From the NCBI GenBank assembly GCA_965153455.1, contig OZ234498.1, positions 6,014,001-6,078,000 on the forward strand: a DNA stretch of 64,000 nt. Reading direction: 5' to 3'. Position 1 is the stretch's first letter, and each line of letters begins with the position of its first letter. This stretch comes from Sphagnum compactum. Taxonomy: Eukaryota > Bryophyta > Sphagnopsida > Sphagnales. This document shows, piece after piece, positions 24,978-36,421 of the stretch. The notes beneath the pieces are model-generated. The model was not told the origin of the DNA. It made no database searches and saw nothing but the letters and a program-made list of their open reading frames with translations. The position numbers were made by a program, and so were the translations under genes.

Positions 24978-26149
24978 CGCGCGCGCTTGACGAAGAAAGC
25001 GAGCGAGAGAAGAGAGAGAAGAGGAAGAGAGAGGACGAGAAAGAGAGGAAGAGAGCGCTCGCTCGTTCGCGATGTTGCGTTTGAAAGATCACGGGATTGT
25101 AGCAATTTGATGCCGTTTTTTTCTCCCTCCCTCTGCAAGTTCGTTTTGTAGTGTTTTTGTTTTTTCCGAAGTTTGGACTTATCGATGAGATGCCGGGACG
25201 AGGGCGCTAGAACTGTGTGTCTTTCGCAATGAGATAAGACATGGATTTTTCGCAATGCTGTTTGTAGTTGACAAGAAGCTGCTGCTTTTAAGTGCTGCTC
25301 TGATGTGCAAAATGTGGTACCTAATAGGCGTAGCATTTTGTTTGCAACTGGACTAGAAGCTAGAAAGATTATCTTGTCGATGTACGGGAGTAACCAGTAG
25401 GACTCCAAACAGGTGAGACTATGATCTTTTGTTGTTTTTATAAGGACTTGTTAGATTGTGCAGTAGGCGGGGTGGAGCCCCGGGAACAGGTGTGCAAGTA
25501 CGTTATGGTGCCTGCACTGGAAGGAGAAATTTTCATGGAAGTTTTGTGACCGGTGGCTGTGAAGGAAATGCGTCGATTTGCAATGTTGTATATTGCAAGA
25601 ACTTGCTTCAAGAAATTTGTAGTCGTAGGCTTGTAGAAGTCGGCGTTGCAGCATTCTGGCACGCTTGTTTCTTTGCGGCAGAACAGTGCAAGAACGGGTT
25701 GTTGGCGTTCCCGCAACAGATCAGTTGCAGGAGGTTTCTGGGACGGTGTTTGAACCAGTACAGCTCTAGCAGCCTTCCAGTTTTGTTTCCTTTTTTCCAT
25801 TCCATAGCTTCTTCTCGTGGGAACAATGCCAAGAGTATGGTGCAAGGGCAGCTGAGCTACTGGCGGCGGTTTTGAACGCAGAGCTTCTCATTTGCATATG
25901 TACCATGATGCTGCTCTACTGAAGTTGTTCGTGAACGAAGCAAGGCCAGGAACACTTTGCAGGAAGAAGCCTTGGCAGTGCAGTATGTAAAGGAAGAAAA
26001 AAGACTTTGAAAGGTCCTGTATCAGGAGTCTAGTCCGTTTGTAGATGTGATCAGGAATGTCCTGAGACCATTTTCCTGAGGAAGAAGTCGCCAGTAGTCA
26101 TCGACGACGAAGGGATTTGTTGTCGAGATTGAGTCATTCTTCTCGCACA
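24978..26149 (+). promoter_or_regulatory. probable promoter and long 5' leader of the S-acyltransferase gene
   Basis: Base composition rises in G+C from about 24950. A GA-rich tract occupies 24998-25060, typical of plant 5' leaders. A good splice donor (AACAG followed by GTGAGA) lies at 25413, so a leader intron is possible, with its acceptor somewhere before 26150. Open frames of up to 152 codons here show no family motif and are better read as leader or upstream frames. No clear TATA box was found. Confidence 0.45.
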
Positions 26150-29100
26150 ATGCGAAACCATGGCTGGGAACTGCCGTATCATCCTCTGCAGGTAAGTCTT
26201 ACCATTCGGCAGCACCATATAACCAAAACCTCCTGTACACAGTATACAAGAAAGCTTACATGCAAATCACGATTTCTACTACTACAGGCTTTGGTCCTAC
26301 GAGAGACACAATGTGAGAACAGGTCTCAGAGAGAAGGATCCCTTTTGGTGTCCTTCAGGCTGCACATTGAATAATATTGGATAGCCTCATGTGTATGATC
26401 TATTCTAGGAATTGACAATCCCAAGTTCTTCGCTTCTTTTTTGAATTTGTGCAGACAGTGGCAGTTGCAGTGTTTGCCGGATTGGCTTTCTCCTTCTATG
26501 TGTTCTTCATTCCTTTTGTGGGAAACAGAATCTTGAAGTTCCACATTTATGCAGTGTTTTCCCCTGTGGTGAGCAATCTGTGCTTTTTTGGTACATGAGA
26601 CTTGTACATTGTGCTACATGAAGGAACCAATGCTACATGATAGACTTTTGAGAAATGGGTGTGAATTGAAGTGTCATGTAGCCATTGTCAAGCACCATTT
26701 CGTATTGTATGGGTGAATGGGTTTAAGCTTGCAAAAACCTTTGTCTTTGTGTTGCCCACAACTCCTCCCTCAATGGAGTGGAGGTTTCTAACGCAAGTTC
26801 ATTTAGTGGGTGCAAATTCTTTTTGGTTGACAAGAGATGGTTCAAGCCTTCATAATCTTTTGTGGCCTCTGTACAGATTTCAGAAGAGTGACATGTGGTT
26901 TTTTCCTGCACAGGTTCTTGCTGTTGTGATTTTGTATGTTCGGTGTGCAGCATGTGATCCAGCTGATCCAGGTGTGCACCGGTCGAGACAACAGGCTGCC
27001 TCCCAGTCAAAGAAAGTGGCAGTATCCAAAGGCAAGCCTGCCAAAGAGTTCACAAGTAGTGATACTGGTGTAGAGCAATTGCAGGATGAGTCTGACCGAA
27101 GCTTACCTTCTACCTTCCCCTTGAAGAGTGAGGAGACAAATGCAGTCAGGGGTGTCTGTAGCTATCTGGGGGTTTGCCTTCATCATTTAGTTTGTAAAAA
27201 GCAACAAGAGCCGGAAAAGGTGAATGCTGGAGAGCAATTACTCTATTGTAGCATCTGTGATGCAGAGGTAAGCAACTCAGCAGGCATTGTTATATTGTCG
27301 CATCTAGTAATGAAGAAAGATGCTGTGAATTGATTTAGCTTCAGATACAACTCAGGTAAGGGGAAACAAGAAGTGATACAGACCAGTCCTGATAATATGA
27401 GGCCTGGATTTTTGAGCAGATCTCAAAGAATAGCAAGCATTGCAGAGCTTGTGATAAGTGCGTGCAAGGGTTTGATCATCACTGCCGGGTATGAGTCCAA
27501 ACAAATTTTGGAATTTGGAAGTTTTCCTGTGCAATGCTCCTCCTACATCCAACTACAAGTTTCTGGAAAGCAAGGAGATGATGGAATGTAACAGTTTGGA
27601 CAGAGCTTTTGTAAGTCAAAAAGTGTTCTGATGACATTCTTGTGACTTGTGAGAACAGTGGCTTAATAACTGTGTGGGAAAGAAGAACTACACGATATTT
27701 GTGGCATTGATGGTCTCATGTCTCCTATTGGTAAGAGATTCCCATTCTCATTCTCATTCTTATTCCCATTCCTCTGTGGCATGTGTTCGAGAACTCACCA
27801 GCCAGACCCCTTACACTTATGATAGCACAGTTCAGAAGTGTAACTGGGAAGAGTGTTTGTTCATGAGATAAGCTCATGGAGGTACAAATTAGGTAGATTG
27901 ATGAATATTGCTGGGTTCTGATGGCTGTTGAAGATGTTCCCCGACTAAACTTTGGATGCGGTGATTTGTAATGTGCAGCTTGTAATTGTATGGGCGACAG
28001 GGATTCTTGTACTTGTGCGTTGCTTTTCTCATAGAGAAATTTTTGACAAAGACATTGCAGCATGCCTTGGCAGCAGTTTCTCACGATTGCCTTATATCAT
28101 TGTAGTGGTCCGTGGCTTAACTTCTTGGATGTTTTTACTGCATATTACATATCTGATGGGGAAATATTTTCTGGTTTACACTGCCTTCAATTTCTAGGAT
28201 AATTTAGCATGAGCACCCCTGTGTGGTTTGACCAGAAACACTTGCATCCTGCAGGTATCACTCACATTATTGGCACTTTCAGCAACAGTGCCTCTAACTC
28301 AACTATTCTTCTTTCATGTAATCCTTATTCACAAGGTGGGATAACCTTTTTTATGAGAGTCTCCTTGTCTTCTACAACTTTGTTTTGGCAACACAGTATT
28401 TTCCAACTGGTCTTGAACTAGTTGAGGTTACTGTCTAGCTACACTAGGACTCTAAGGAGGTTGGAAAATAATTTCTGATTCCCAATGAAATTTCCAAGCT
28501 GATGTGGAATCACTGCATGCATCAACTTTCTTCATGATAATGACTAGTTTTTTTACAGGAGATTGTGCACCATCTGTGCGTCTTCCAAATCTGTTCTCTG
28601 AACTGAAGTTCTTGTGGAGACTCTATGCAGGGCCTTACAACATATGACTACATTTTGGCCATAAGAGATCAGGGGCGAGGATTTGGGGAAGGAGATGGTT
28701 TAAACAGTATGATGTCATCTCCTGCTAGTTCAACTGTAACAGGGGTGAGTGGCTACAGCTCATCCGGTGCCCTAGCTCTGCAACAAGGTGTGTTCTGCAC
28801 ACCGCCACGCATGTTTGTGGAGCATCAACAGGTATGTAGAAGACAAATTACTTCCTTTGAATCCAGCAGTGTCTCATTCAGGGGAGAGATCCCAATGCTT
28901 TTCTTTGTGCATTTGCTTGGTCGTTTCCTCCTGGTCTGGCTGGTTAAATCTAAGAATGTTCTGGATGAGGTCATTTTATGTGAATCTGGTGTAAGTGCTC
29001 CACATTCTAAAAATAGGATGGGTTTTGTCTGGTTGGAACAGACTGTACTTCCTTACAGCATTGACTTGGAAGCTAGTGGTGGAAAGCCAGTGAAACAAGG

Positions 29101-30435
29101 TGCAGGCACAGCGCAGGAACAAAAGAAGATACCTGTAGGAATTAATCCCTGGAAGCTGGCTCGCATCAGTACAGATGAAGCTCTAAGAGCAGCAGCACGT
29201 GCTCGTGAAAGTTCATCCATTGTGTGGCCCACCAGAGATGCTCCAGGCTCTTTACATGTTACAGAGACAGAGGAGAGTGGTGTGGACAGCAGCCACAGTG
29301 CAAGTGGGGAGATTACGGTTGTTGGTGGTCGACAAATTCGAAGGAAACATGATGTTTCTTATCCATCTGGGAAAGAGCGCTGGCTGATGTTGGAGGAGCG
29401 CCGAGATAAGAACATGATACCCAGCAGAACTGCAGGGCCTCCCTTTGGACACAGAATTAGTCAGAAACCAAGGTCTCCACTTGCTGTGCGCCATAAGCAG
29501 ATGCTTTTCAAATGCAGTCCCAGCAGATTTTCGGGTGAATTTAGACCTTACTCTGGAGGCACATATGCTGGGAGCTCATACTCTGGGAGCCATATGGCTT
29601 CTCCTGATGTATTCCCAGATTCTCCTGACCTCCAATCGCTACCCCAAGTGCTCTTAGCAAAGTCACTTGCCCCTAACTGTGGACTGGGTAAGGTGTTGTT
29701 GGAAAGATCTAGAAGTGATGGTTATGAGGCATCCATGGGAGACAGTGGTGATGAAAATGGTGAGCAATGCCAGCAGCCTAGCCAGGAATGGAATGATGCC
29801 AACCTTATGACTTCATCAATAAGTGCAACTGAGAAGGTTGCCACTTGGGAGGAGAGCCTGGAGGATGATTTGATGCCAAGGGGGAGCTTGGGGTCAAGAA
29901 GCTTGGGCTCTAAAGGTTCAAGAAGCTCCAAGGCTGACAGCTCTGGAGGTAAAGAGCATACCTTTTGGTTTTCAATGTATTGTCACAGGGTTATGTGTTT
30001 TAGGTTACGTGTAATTGAGATTGCAAAGTCTCGAAGTCTATCTGTTACAATATTGATGCCGTGGATACTCCAGGTGGATCCAGAGCTGAAGCCAACATTC
30101 TGAAGCATGTGAAGAAGGAATGGCCAGAGCTTTCAGATGGACTCTCAGTCTCTTCAAACAACAGCAACAGCTCTTCACCAACCTGTTACAACTCTCCACT
30201 GAGGAATTCATCTGATTTTCAGTTGACAGGAGACAGCAGTAGCCAGTATAAAACCCCTGATGAGAATCAAGCTGTCTCTGTGTATGATGGTCCTTCGACA
30301 TCTTTGCCTTCCAAAGCCATGTCAGGAACAAAATCTTTACTTTCAACTCAAAGGCTCATGGACAGCATTCTGCGGTTCAAACGGGCTCTGCCTTCGTCAA
30401 AGAGCAACAATGCACTCTTTGAGCCAACTGCTTGA
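26150..30435 (+). CDS. DHHC-type protein S-acyltransferase (plant PAT, PAT19-22-like)
   Basis: The enzyme would attach palmitate to cysteines of membrane proteins. Eleven coding exons: 26150-26191, 26455-26568, 26914-27267, 27420-27488, 27659-27730, 27979-28107, 28255-28335, 28631-28831, 28955-28990, 29042-29948 and 30074-30435, totalling 789 codons with the stop. The start [14 protein letters not shown] matches the family N-terminus. The protein has four membrane segments (about 16-38, 48-66, 204-233, 257-284), DPG at 70-72, Cys163/Cys166, KHCRACDKC, then DHHC at 189-192 and NNCVG. The usual TTxE motif reads TTYD (290-293). The long serine-rich tail (WKLARIS... onward) resembles Arabidopsis PAT20-type tails. 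Intron 6 has a weak donor (GTCCGT), so its edge may shift by one codon. Introns 8 and 9 are frame-neutral and open. Localisation (plasma membrane or Golgi) is not readable here. Confidence 0.9.
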
Positions 30436-31404
30436 GTTGCAAGAGCTTTATAATGTTCACTCTTGCAGATCAAGGAGTTGGTTTACTTTCCAGTTTTCCT
30501 CTAGATAGGTGTGCCAGTTTTGCATGCTACGGTTCTCAGAAGAGAATCAGGGATGTAATTTTTTTTCTTCTGTTTGCAGTAATAGATGGTACTATCAACT
30601 GGTGCTGTATTGTTGCCATGTGCCCACCATGACAAACCCTTGCAGTGCCGACATGTGTGCAACTTGTTCATTGTGCCTCAGCAAAGGTGGGAATTTGAAT
30701 GTATCCCTGGGATACAGGTTGCACTTCCAACATTAGTACAGAATTGAGAGATGCCTCCTGTCCCTTTCAAAGTCAAATCTCCTCTCTTCTGCCGAGCTCA
30801 TGAAATTGTGCAGATTATATTTCCTGTGTGACTGTTTGGGTTCCTCAATTTCATGTCAGATGTGTATGCACAGGCTTGGGGGTTGTGGAGTAGGTTGGAA
30901 TATGGGTATTGGAGTATGTTTTGCCATGGAGCTGGACAATCAAATGCGTGGAGAACTCAACCAACACATTGGTTAGTAAACTTTGCAACATTCATTTTGC
31001 TTGATGAGGCGAATAAATTTGTGCCATGCTTAAGAATGTTGTGTACAACTAGATGTCAAAACACGGGTTAATGTGGATGTTACATTCTTCATCATATTAT
31101 TTGTTTGCAATTACACACCAAATGTCATAACATTTTCAAAGTTAACACCATGATATCTCTAGAGAAAACAATTGATACATAATATAAAAGACTAATTGGC
31201 TAATAAAAAAATGACTAATTGTTCTAATAAAAAATTTCAACCAAGTTTTGGTTCCAGTTTGAAACAGAATCAGAAACTCAATTTTAGGTTCAGTTCTTAA
31301 AAGTTTCCAGTTATGATTCCAGTTTCAGAACTTGTTCCAAAAATCTGACTCAATTCTGATTCAGTTTTTAATAACTAAGAATCCAAATGTCCAGTTCTAA
31401 CAGG
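30436..31404 (+). other. 3' flank of the S-acyltransferase gene
   Basis: The stop TGA is at 30433-30435. The following few hundred bases are probably 3' untranslated sequence. Small open frames here have no family motif. No convincing polyadenylation signal was pinned down; aataaa occurs at about 31011. Confidence 0.4.
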
Positions 31405-31800
31405 CTGATATGTTCTTACAAGATTGTGCCAATGCCCATTTGGAGCTTCAAATGGCCTAAGGTCCCTCCTCTTTTTGTCTTCTTTGTCAAAAAATTTCAA
31501 TTACATTGCAAAGGATGCAAGTATCCTCCATCTTAAGTTGGGTGATAACCATAGGTCTAACTACTTCTTTACTTCCATCCATTCAGGACACAAACCCCAT
31601 CACCATGGCAGCCCTATTACAGGCAGTTGATTGTTGAGATGGCAAGATTTTAACATCTACTTGGTCCTAACCAGACATCCTTTTAAGTTTTCCCCCTTTT
31701 TTTTCCCCCTTTTTTTTCCCTCTCCTTATTCCTTTGTACATTTTTGGATTTTGCGGTGTGTTTATAAATAAAGTTTTGCAGGGTTTGAAAAAAATTAAGA
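31405..31800 (+). mobile_element. non-LTR retrotransposon, 3' fragment (copy B)
   Basis: It begins at a phrase reading acaagattgtgccaatgccc and aligns with 23860-24420 (copy A) and 49617-50010 (copy C). Shared phrases include catttggagctt, gtcaaaaaatttcaa, catcaccatgg and attcctttgtacattttt. Only the last few hundred bases are present, the typical result of 5'-truncated LINE integration. It has the same orientation as copies A and C. The 51-bp repeat unit is not expanded here. Confidence 0.8.
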
Positions 31801-33330
31801 AAAACCCACCCGGACAATCAAGGTAATTTTCATTTGGTTTTGTAACTTGATTGTATTAATATTGTAATTTGATGTAATTATCTAAAGAATTAAAATATAT
31901 AATTTATTAGGTTAGGTGATGAGATGTCAAAAATTAATTATGTTCATGTATAATGATTCATTAAGATTATGGTGAATCGTGAGCAAGAAGTCATGAGATA
32001 GATTAATGTGCATGAATCATGTTAGGTGACTTTTTAGTAAAATCATGATGCACATTTAATGTGCATGACCCAAATTAGATGATTTGTTAGGAAAGACATC
32101 CCATAATTTTAAAAGTTGAATGAAAAATTGGAAAAGTCATTTCACAAATTGATCAAAACTAAATGACTCATTATGAAAGTCATCTCATAATTTTAGTGTG
32201 CATAATTAGAACTGAATAAGTCAATAAAAAAATCATTTCATAATTTAATGTACACGATAATAAGTCACATGCTGAGTCACCTAAGGTGTAAAACTTTTAG
32301 AACTTTTTAATATATTTTTCTAATGATGAGTCAAATCGTGAATCGCTTACGACTTAAGGTTGTAAGAACTTTCCGATTTAATTTTCTATTATTTAGTATA
32401 TAAATGAATGTTTGACACTACTTAAGAATATTTTCATTTGATTAAAATGAAGTTTGTTGTAAAGCATTAAAAATTTCATAAATAAAACTTGAGGATTAAA
32501 AATTAACAAATTGATGAAAAAATATGCAATGTTTTATGTGTAATTTTGTGAATGTAAAATCCATGATATGAGTATGATCTATTACATATGAATAGAAGAT
32601 AAACATGTGAATAAATGTTTATAAAACTATATATATATATATATATGCTCATAGTTATATAACAAAAATACATAATTTCAATCCTTCAACTATTTTCTTT
32701 TGTCACAATCTCCCACTTTAGAACTACTCATCAAGTGTTGCATAATGTGAAATGGGCCTCATAACAAATTATGCCCCTTGTTGGGAATATATGAAAATTA
32801 AACTTTTTTTTTCACTTATTATTATTATTTATCAATTTGGGCAGTTTTATAATGAAAAAATATTTAAATGCTTTTTTTAAATTTGATATTTAACATGTGA
32901 AAAATGCCTTTCAAAATCAATTGGTCTTAAATTTGTGAGGACCGGCACTGTAGGAATTAGTTGAATTTTTTTTTCAAACATTTGATACCCTAATTAGTTC
33001 GTTCTTATGAAAATTACAAAAAAAATTGATTTGATTTGGAAAATATTATGTGAGAACTGGAACCAATGATTCTCATCCCCCCCCAAAAAAAAAAAACCAG
33101 AGTGAGAACTGCCCAACAACTGGTGTTGACCACAAAAAAAAAGAGCAAAATATTACAACATAATTTGTAGTAATGAAAACAAAGAAAATTATTTATTCAT
33201 TCGAATATAATTTGGAATCTTCCTAAACATTTAAAAAATAATTGTGTGTCTTTAAAAATCTTTGTGTGAAAACATAAAAAAATCCCAGAATTCCATTTCA
33301 GGAAGTCTAGAAAGGCCAGTACTGCCGGAA
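31801..33330. other. AT-rich intergenic stretch upstream of the dehydrin gene
   Basis: No gene was seen. Around 31900-32290 a degenerate motif recurs irregularly (agtcat(c/t)tcataatttaatgtgcat and variants) at roughly 80-90 base steps. A TA microsatellite lies at 32627-32647. Short C- and A-runs lie near 33080. Confidence 0.5.
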
Positions 33331-33334
33331 GATA

Positions 33335-33580
33335 ACGTGGGCTGCCACCTCAGCGTTAATTTCTAGACGTGTTCCCACTATTCCGGTAAGTAGTGCAAGC
33401 TCATCAGACACGTGGCATTCACTCAGTCACTCAGTCACTCAGTCACTCGAGGGTGTGATTTACACAGTACGTGTGTTGCATTAGTCACATAAAGCAGAGG
33501 TCGCCGACCAACGGATTCCTAGAGTTACCAACGAGCATATATCATTACACCAGGGGAAAAAGATCCCGACTACCACCGAC
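33335..33580 (+). promoter_or_regulatory. ABRE/G-box and DRE-type site cluster upstream of the dehydrin
   Basis: ACGT-core sites are ACGTGG at 33335-33340, ACGTGT at 33367-33372, a G-box-type ABRE ACACGTGGC at 33408-33416 and ACGTGTG at 33469-33475. DRE/CRT cores (RCCGAC) lie at 33503-33508 (GCCGAC) and 33575-33580 (ACCGAC). In angiosperm dehydrin promoters such sites bind ABA-responsive bZIP and DREB/CBF factors. The cluster is 480-730 bases before the start codon, and the next gene on this strand is the dehydrin. Function is inferred from motif identity only. Confidence 0.6.
33421..33447 (+). repeat. 8-bp tandem repeat (ACTCAGTC), about 3.5 units
   Basis: The unit actcagtc is repeated directly beside the G-box at 33408. 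It may be a simple microsatellite or a repeated binding site. Confidence 0.8.
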
Positions 33581-34063
33581 CGGTGAGCTTTTTCAACTTC
33601 ATCCCAGTTCCCACAACGAACCCGTCCCGTCCAATGGACGGCGCAGGAAGGGTGAAAAAGTGCAAACCACCGTCTCGCACTGGTCCACGTCGCATGGACC
33701 AAACGTGTTGGAGATGAAAATCCTAGCTGGCAGATACGCTTCGTAATCTCCACGGCTGTAATGGATCCATCCACAGGACCACCTCTGACGCGCTTCAGGC
33801 TGTCGATTGGCATCTCGACTTCGCTAGCTAGCTCTCTTCTGCCTTATAGCGCAGTTTCTTGGTGAAAGAAAATCCGAACTCGTTTTGGGAAATCGGAAAA
33901 AAAAGAGAAAGATCGAATTGCAAGAAGAAAAGAGATTGTGTAGAAGACAAGAAAAAATTCTTGTCAGTTTGGATTTGTTTGAATTTTTTTCGGGAAGATT
34001 TGGATTTGTTTGAAAGCCAAGAAGAAGAAGAAGAAGAAGAAGAAGCAGAATAAGAAGAAGAAG

Positions 34064-35951
34064 ATGGCAGAAGAATATGAAGAGACAAAGAAGAACCTCA
34101 ACAGTATTGTGCCTGAGGTTGTTGATCAGAAGCAAGTTCAGTTGGGAATTGATGATGAGCAAGCTCATGAGGAGAATCAGCTTGAACTAGAGAAGTCTGG
34201 TCCTTTACCACGAGGAATCGCGTCGTATAATGCTGATGCAGCTGCTGTTGCTGCGCATGAGGATGATGGTGAAGAATTGGGTGAGCAGCAGCAGCAGGAA
34301 GCTCCTGATCAGTATCCAGCTTCCTCGGGAGTTAACAGGGCTCATGAGGCAGGCACTGATTTCGGTCCTGATGTGGAACCCAAGCATAAGCTGCATTCCG
34401 AGGATGAGCCACTGCCGGCTGATGGTGACTACTACGATGGTGGCGATGGTGGAATTGCAGCGACGGGAGCTGGAGTCGATGCTGCTGAAGTACAAAGCAG
34501 CAGCTCCGAAAACGATACAGTGACTGCTGTGACTCATGGCCATGGCGAACAGGAAACTTCTTTGGCTGCAGCTGATGAGCAGCCTAACGTTACCGATGGG
34601 ACTGACGTTGAAACTCCAGCTGTTGAAGAAAAGTATAGTACCGTTGAAGAAGATCGGGATGGTGGTGTAAATACCGGGGGTGTTGGAGATGATGGCGGAG
34701 ATTCGACGGGAGCTGGTGATGGTGGAGAACCCAGTTTCGAAAAGGCGACTAGTTATGGCGAAGAGGAAAAGACTGCGGTACCAGCAGCAGCAACTGATGA
34801 ACAGCTAAGCAGCCAAGTAACCGATGGAACTGACGTTGCTGAAACTCCTGCGGCTGAAGAGAAGCCGACCGAGACCGAGACCGAGACCAATCCTGTTGTT
34901 GATGATGAAGGACCCAGATTCGAAGAGGCGACTGAGGCGACTAGCTATGGCGAAGAGGAAAAGACTGCGGTACCAGCAGCAGCAGCTGCTGAGCAGCTAA
35001 GCAGACAAGTAACCGATGGAACTGACGTTGCTGAAACTCCTGCTGCTGAAGAGAAGCCGACCGAGACTGAGACCGAGACCAATCCTGTTGTTGTTGATGA
35101 TGAAGAACCCAGATTCGAAGAGGCGACTGAGGCGACTAGCTATGGCGAAGAGGAAAAGACGACTGCGGTACCAGCAGCAGCAGCTGATGAGCAGCTAAGC
35201 AGCCAAGTAACCGATGGAACTGACGTTGCTGAAACTCCTGCTGCTGAAGAGAAGTCGACCGAGACTGAGACAGAGACCAATCCAGTTGTTGTTGATGATA
35301 AAGAACCCAGTTTCGAAGAGGCGACTGAGGCGACTAGCTATGGCGAAGAGGAAAAGACTGCGGTACCAGCAGCAGCAGCTGATGAGCAGCCAAGCAGCCA
35401 AGTAACCGATGGAACTGACGTTGCTGAAACTCCTGCCGCTGAAGAGAAGCCAGCCGAGACTGAGACCGAGACCAATCCTGTTGTTGATGGTGATACGTCA
35501 ACACCCACAACCACCCCTGCAACTCCACCAACTACAAACACAAGTAAAGAGCTTACTAGATCCCAATGTCCTGCTCCTTGTTTGTTTTCAGCCGTTGAGT
35601 TTGCACACTTGTGAAATTCGAACTATCACTTGAGGATTCTTTCTGATTCATTTGTTTTTCTGGGTGCTCATGATGCTTATACATGTTCATGAATTTTGAA
35701 TGGTGTCAATCTTCTTCTATGCAGCTGAAGAAGAAGAAGAGCCCCCCAAGAAGGAAGGCTTCTTTTCTAAGTTCAAGGACACAGTCACCTTCCATCATCA
35801 TCCTAAATCTGCTGAGACCGCCGAGGAAGGCTTCTTTGCTAAACTCAAGGACAAAGTCACCTTCCATCATCACCATCCTCATAAATCTGTTGAGGAGAAC
35901 AACACTAGTAGTGCACCTGATGAAGACAATGCGACACACCCAAAGAAGTGA
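34064..35951 (+). CDS. acidic repeat dehydrin (group 2 LEA protein)
   Basis: Dehydrins are disordered proteins that protect membranes and enzymes during dehydration and cold. Two exons, 34064-35543 and 35725-35951, join in phase 1 to give 568 codons plus TGA. The donor is GTAAAG and the acceptor TATGCAG. The ATG follows an AAG-rich leader; MAEEYEE resembles known dehydrin starts. The body is strongly acidic, with a short Ser run before acidic residues (SSSSEND, near 145). Four repeats of 64-66 residues fill about 220-483. Two K-like segments follow in exon 2: KKEGFFSKFKDTVTFHHH (about 502-519) and EEGFFAKLKDKVTFHHHH (about 527-544). A third, more canonical K-segment is cut by the TGA at 35949. 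No F- or Y-segment is obvious. The K-segments support the family call; a dehydrin this long and repetitive is unusual. Confidence 0.85.
34740..35490 (+). repeat. in-frame ~195-bp tandem repeat inside the dehydrin
   Basis: The phrase tatggcgaagaggaaaag recurs at 34754, 34946, 35141 and 35339, steps of 192, 195 and 198, all multiples of three. Each unit encodes SYGEEEKTAVPAAA, QVTDGTDVAETPAAEEK and TETETETNPVV, with few substitutions. The near-identity points to recent unequal crossing over or conversion. Confidence 0.93.
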
Positions 35952-36421
35952 TTAGTCACTAAGATCAAGGAGAAAATCGGTGGTGACAGTGATTCTTAGA
36001 TCCTAACTGTGGGCAGTAAACTTGTGGGAAAAATGATCAGAAACTAATTCAAGAATAAATTATACATCTCCACTTTCCAGCTACAAAGATTTTCAATAGT
36101 AGACCACATCTGCAGATTGCAATCTGATAATCTGCTCTGATTTCTGCAATGCAACAGCAATCTGCAATTTTGCATTGTAAAATGTGTACAATCTCTACAA
36201 TGTTGTAACTAGGACTTGATCATAGTGATCAGATGTGCGTCAAGTTTCTGAGGTTTCTGTCCAAGTTCACAAGAATATGGCATTGGTTCAAAGACATGCT
36301 TGAGAGTTTCATTGGAAATGTGAAAGCACAGTTCACCCTCCGCCCACTTCGAAAAGACTTTTTGCAGTAGTTTGGAAATGAGATTGCAGAGCTTTACAAA
36401 TTGCACACACCAGCATGACTT
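35952..36421. other. short gap between convergent dehydrin and PLAC8 genes
   Basis: The two stop codons are about 470 bases apart, so the 3' untranslated regions face each other and may overlap. An in-frame continuation of the dehydrin runs to TAG at 35997-35999. A possible plus-strand poly(A) signal (gaataaat) lies near 36053. Confidence 0.5.

Noticed and set aside
25456-25875. 139-codon open frame before the S-acyltransferase start
   Set aside because: It shows no family motif, overlaps equally long frames on the other strand and lies in a likely transcribed leader. At most it is an upstream open frame.
28625-30103. A single 492-codon open frame read as an uninterrupted gene
   Set aside because: It contains the family-matching exons 8-10 plus two frame-neutral introns and the start of intron 10. 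The upstream exons and the match obtained by splicing show it is part of the S-acyltransferase gene.
33471-33813. Open frames of 91 and 110 codons before the dehydrin
   Set aside because: They lie in the promoter region with stress-type sites and have no motif.
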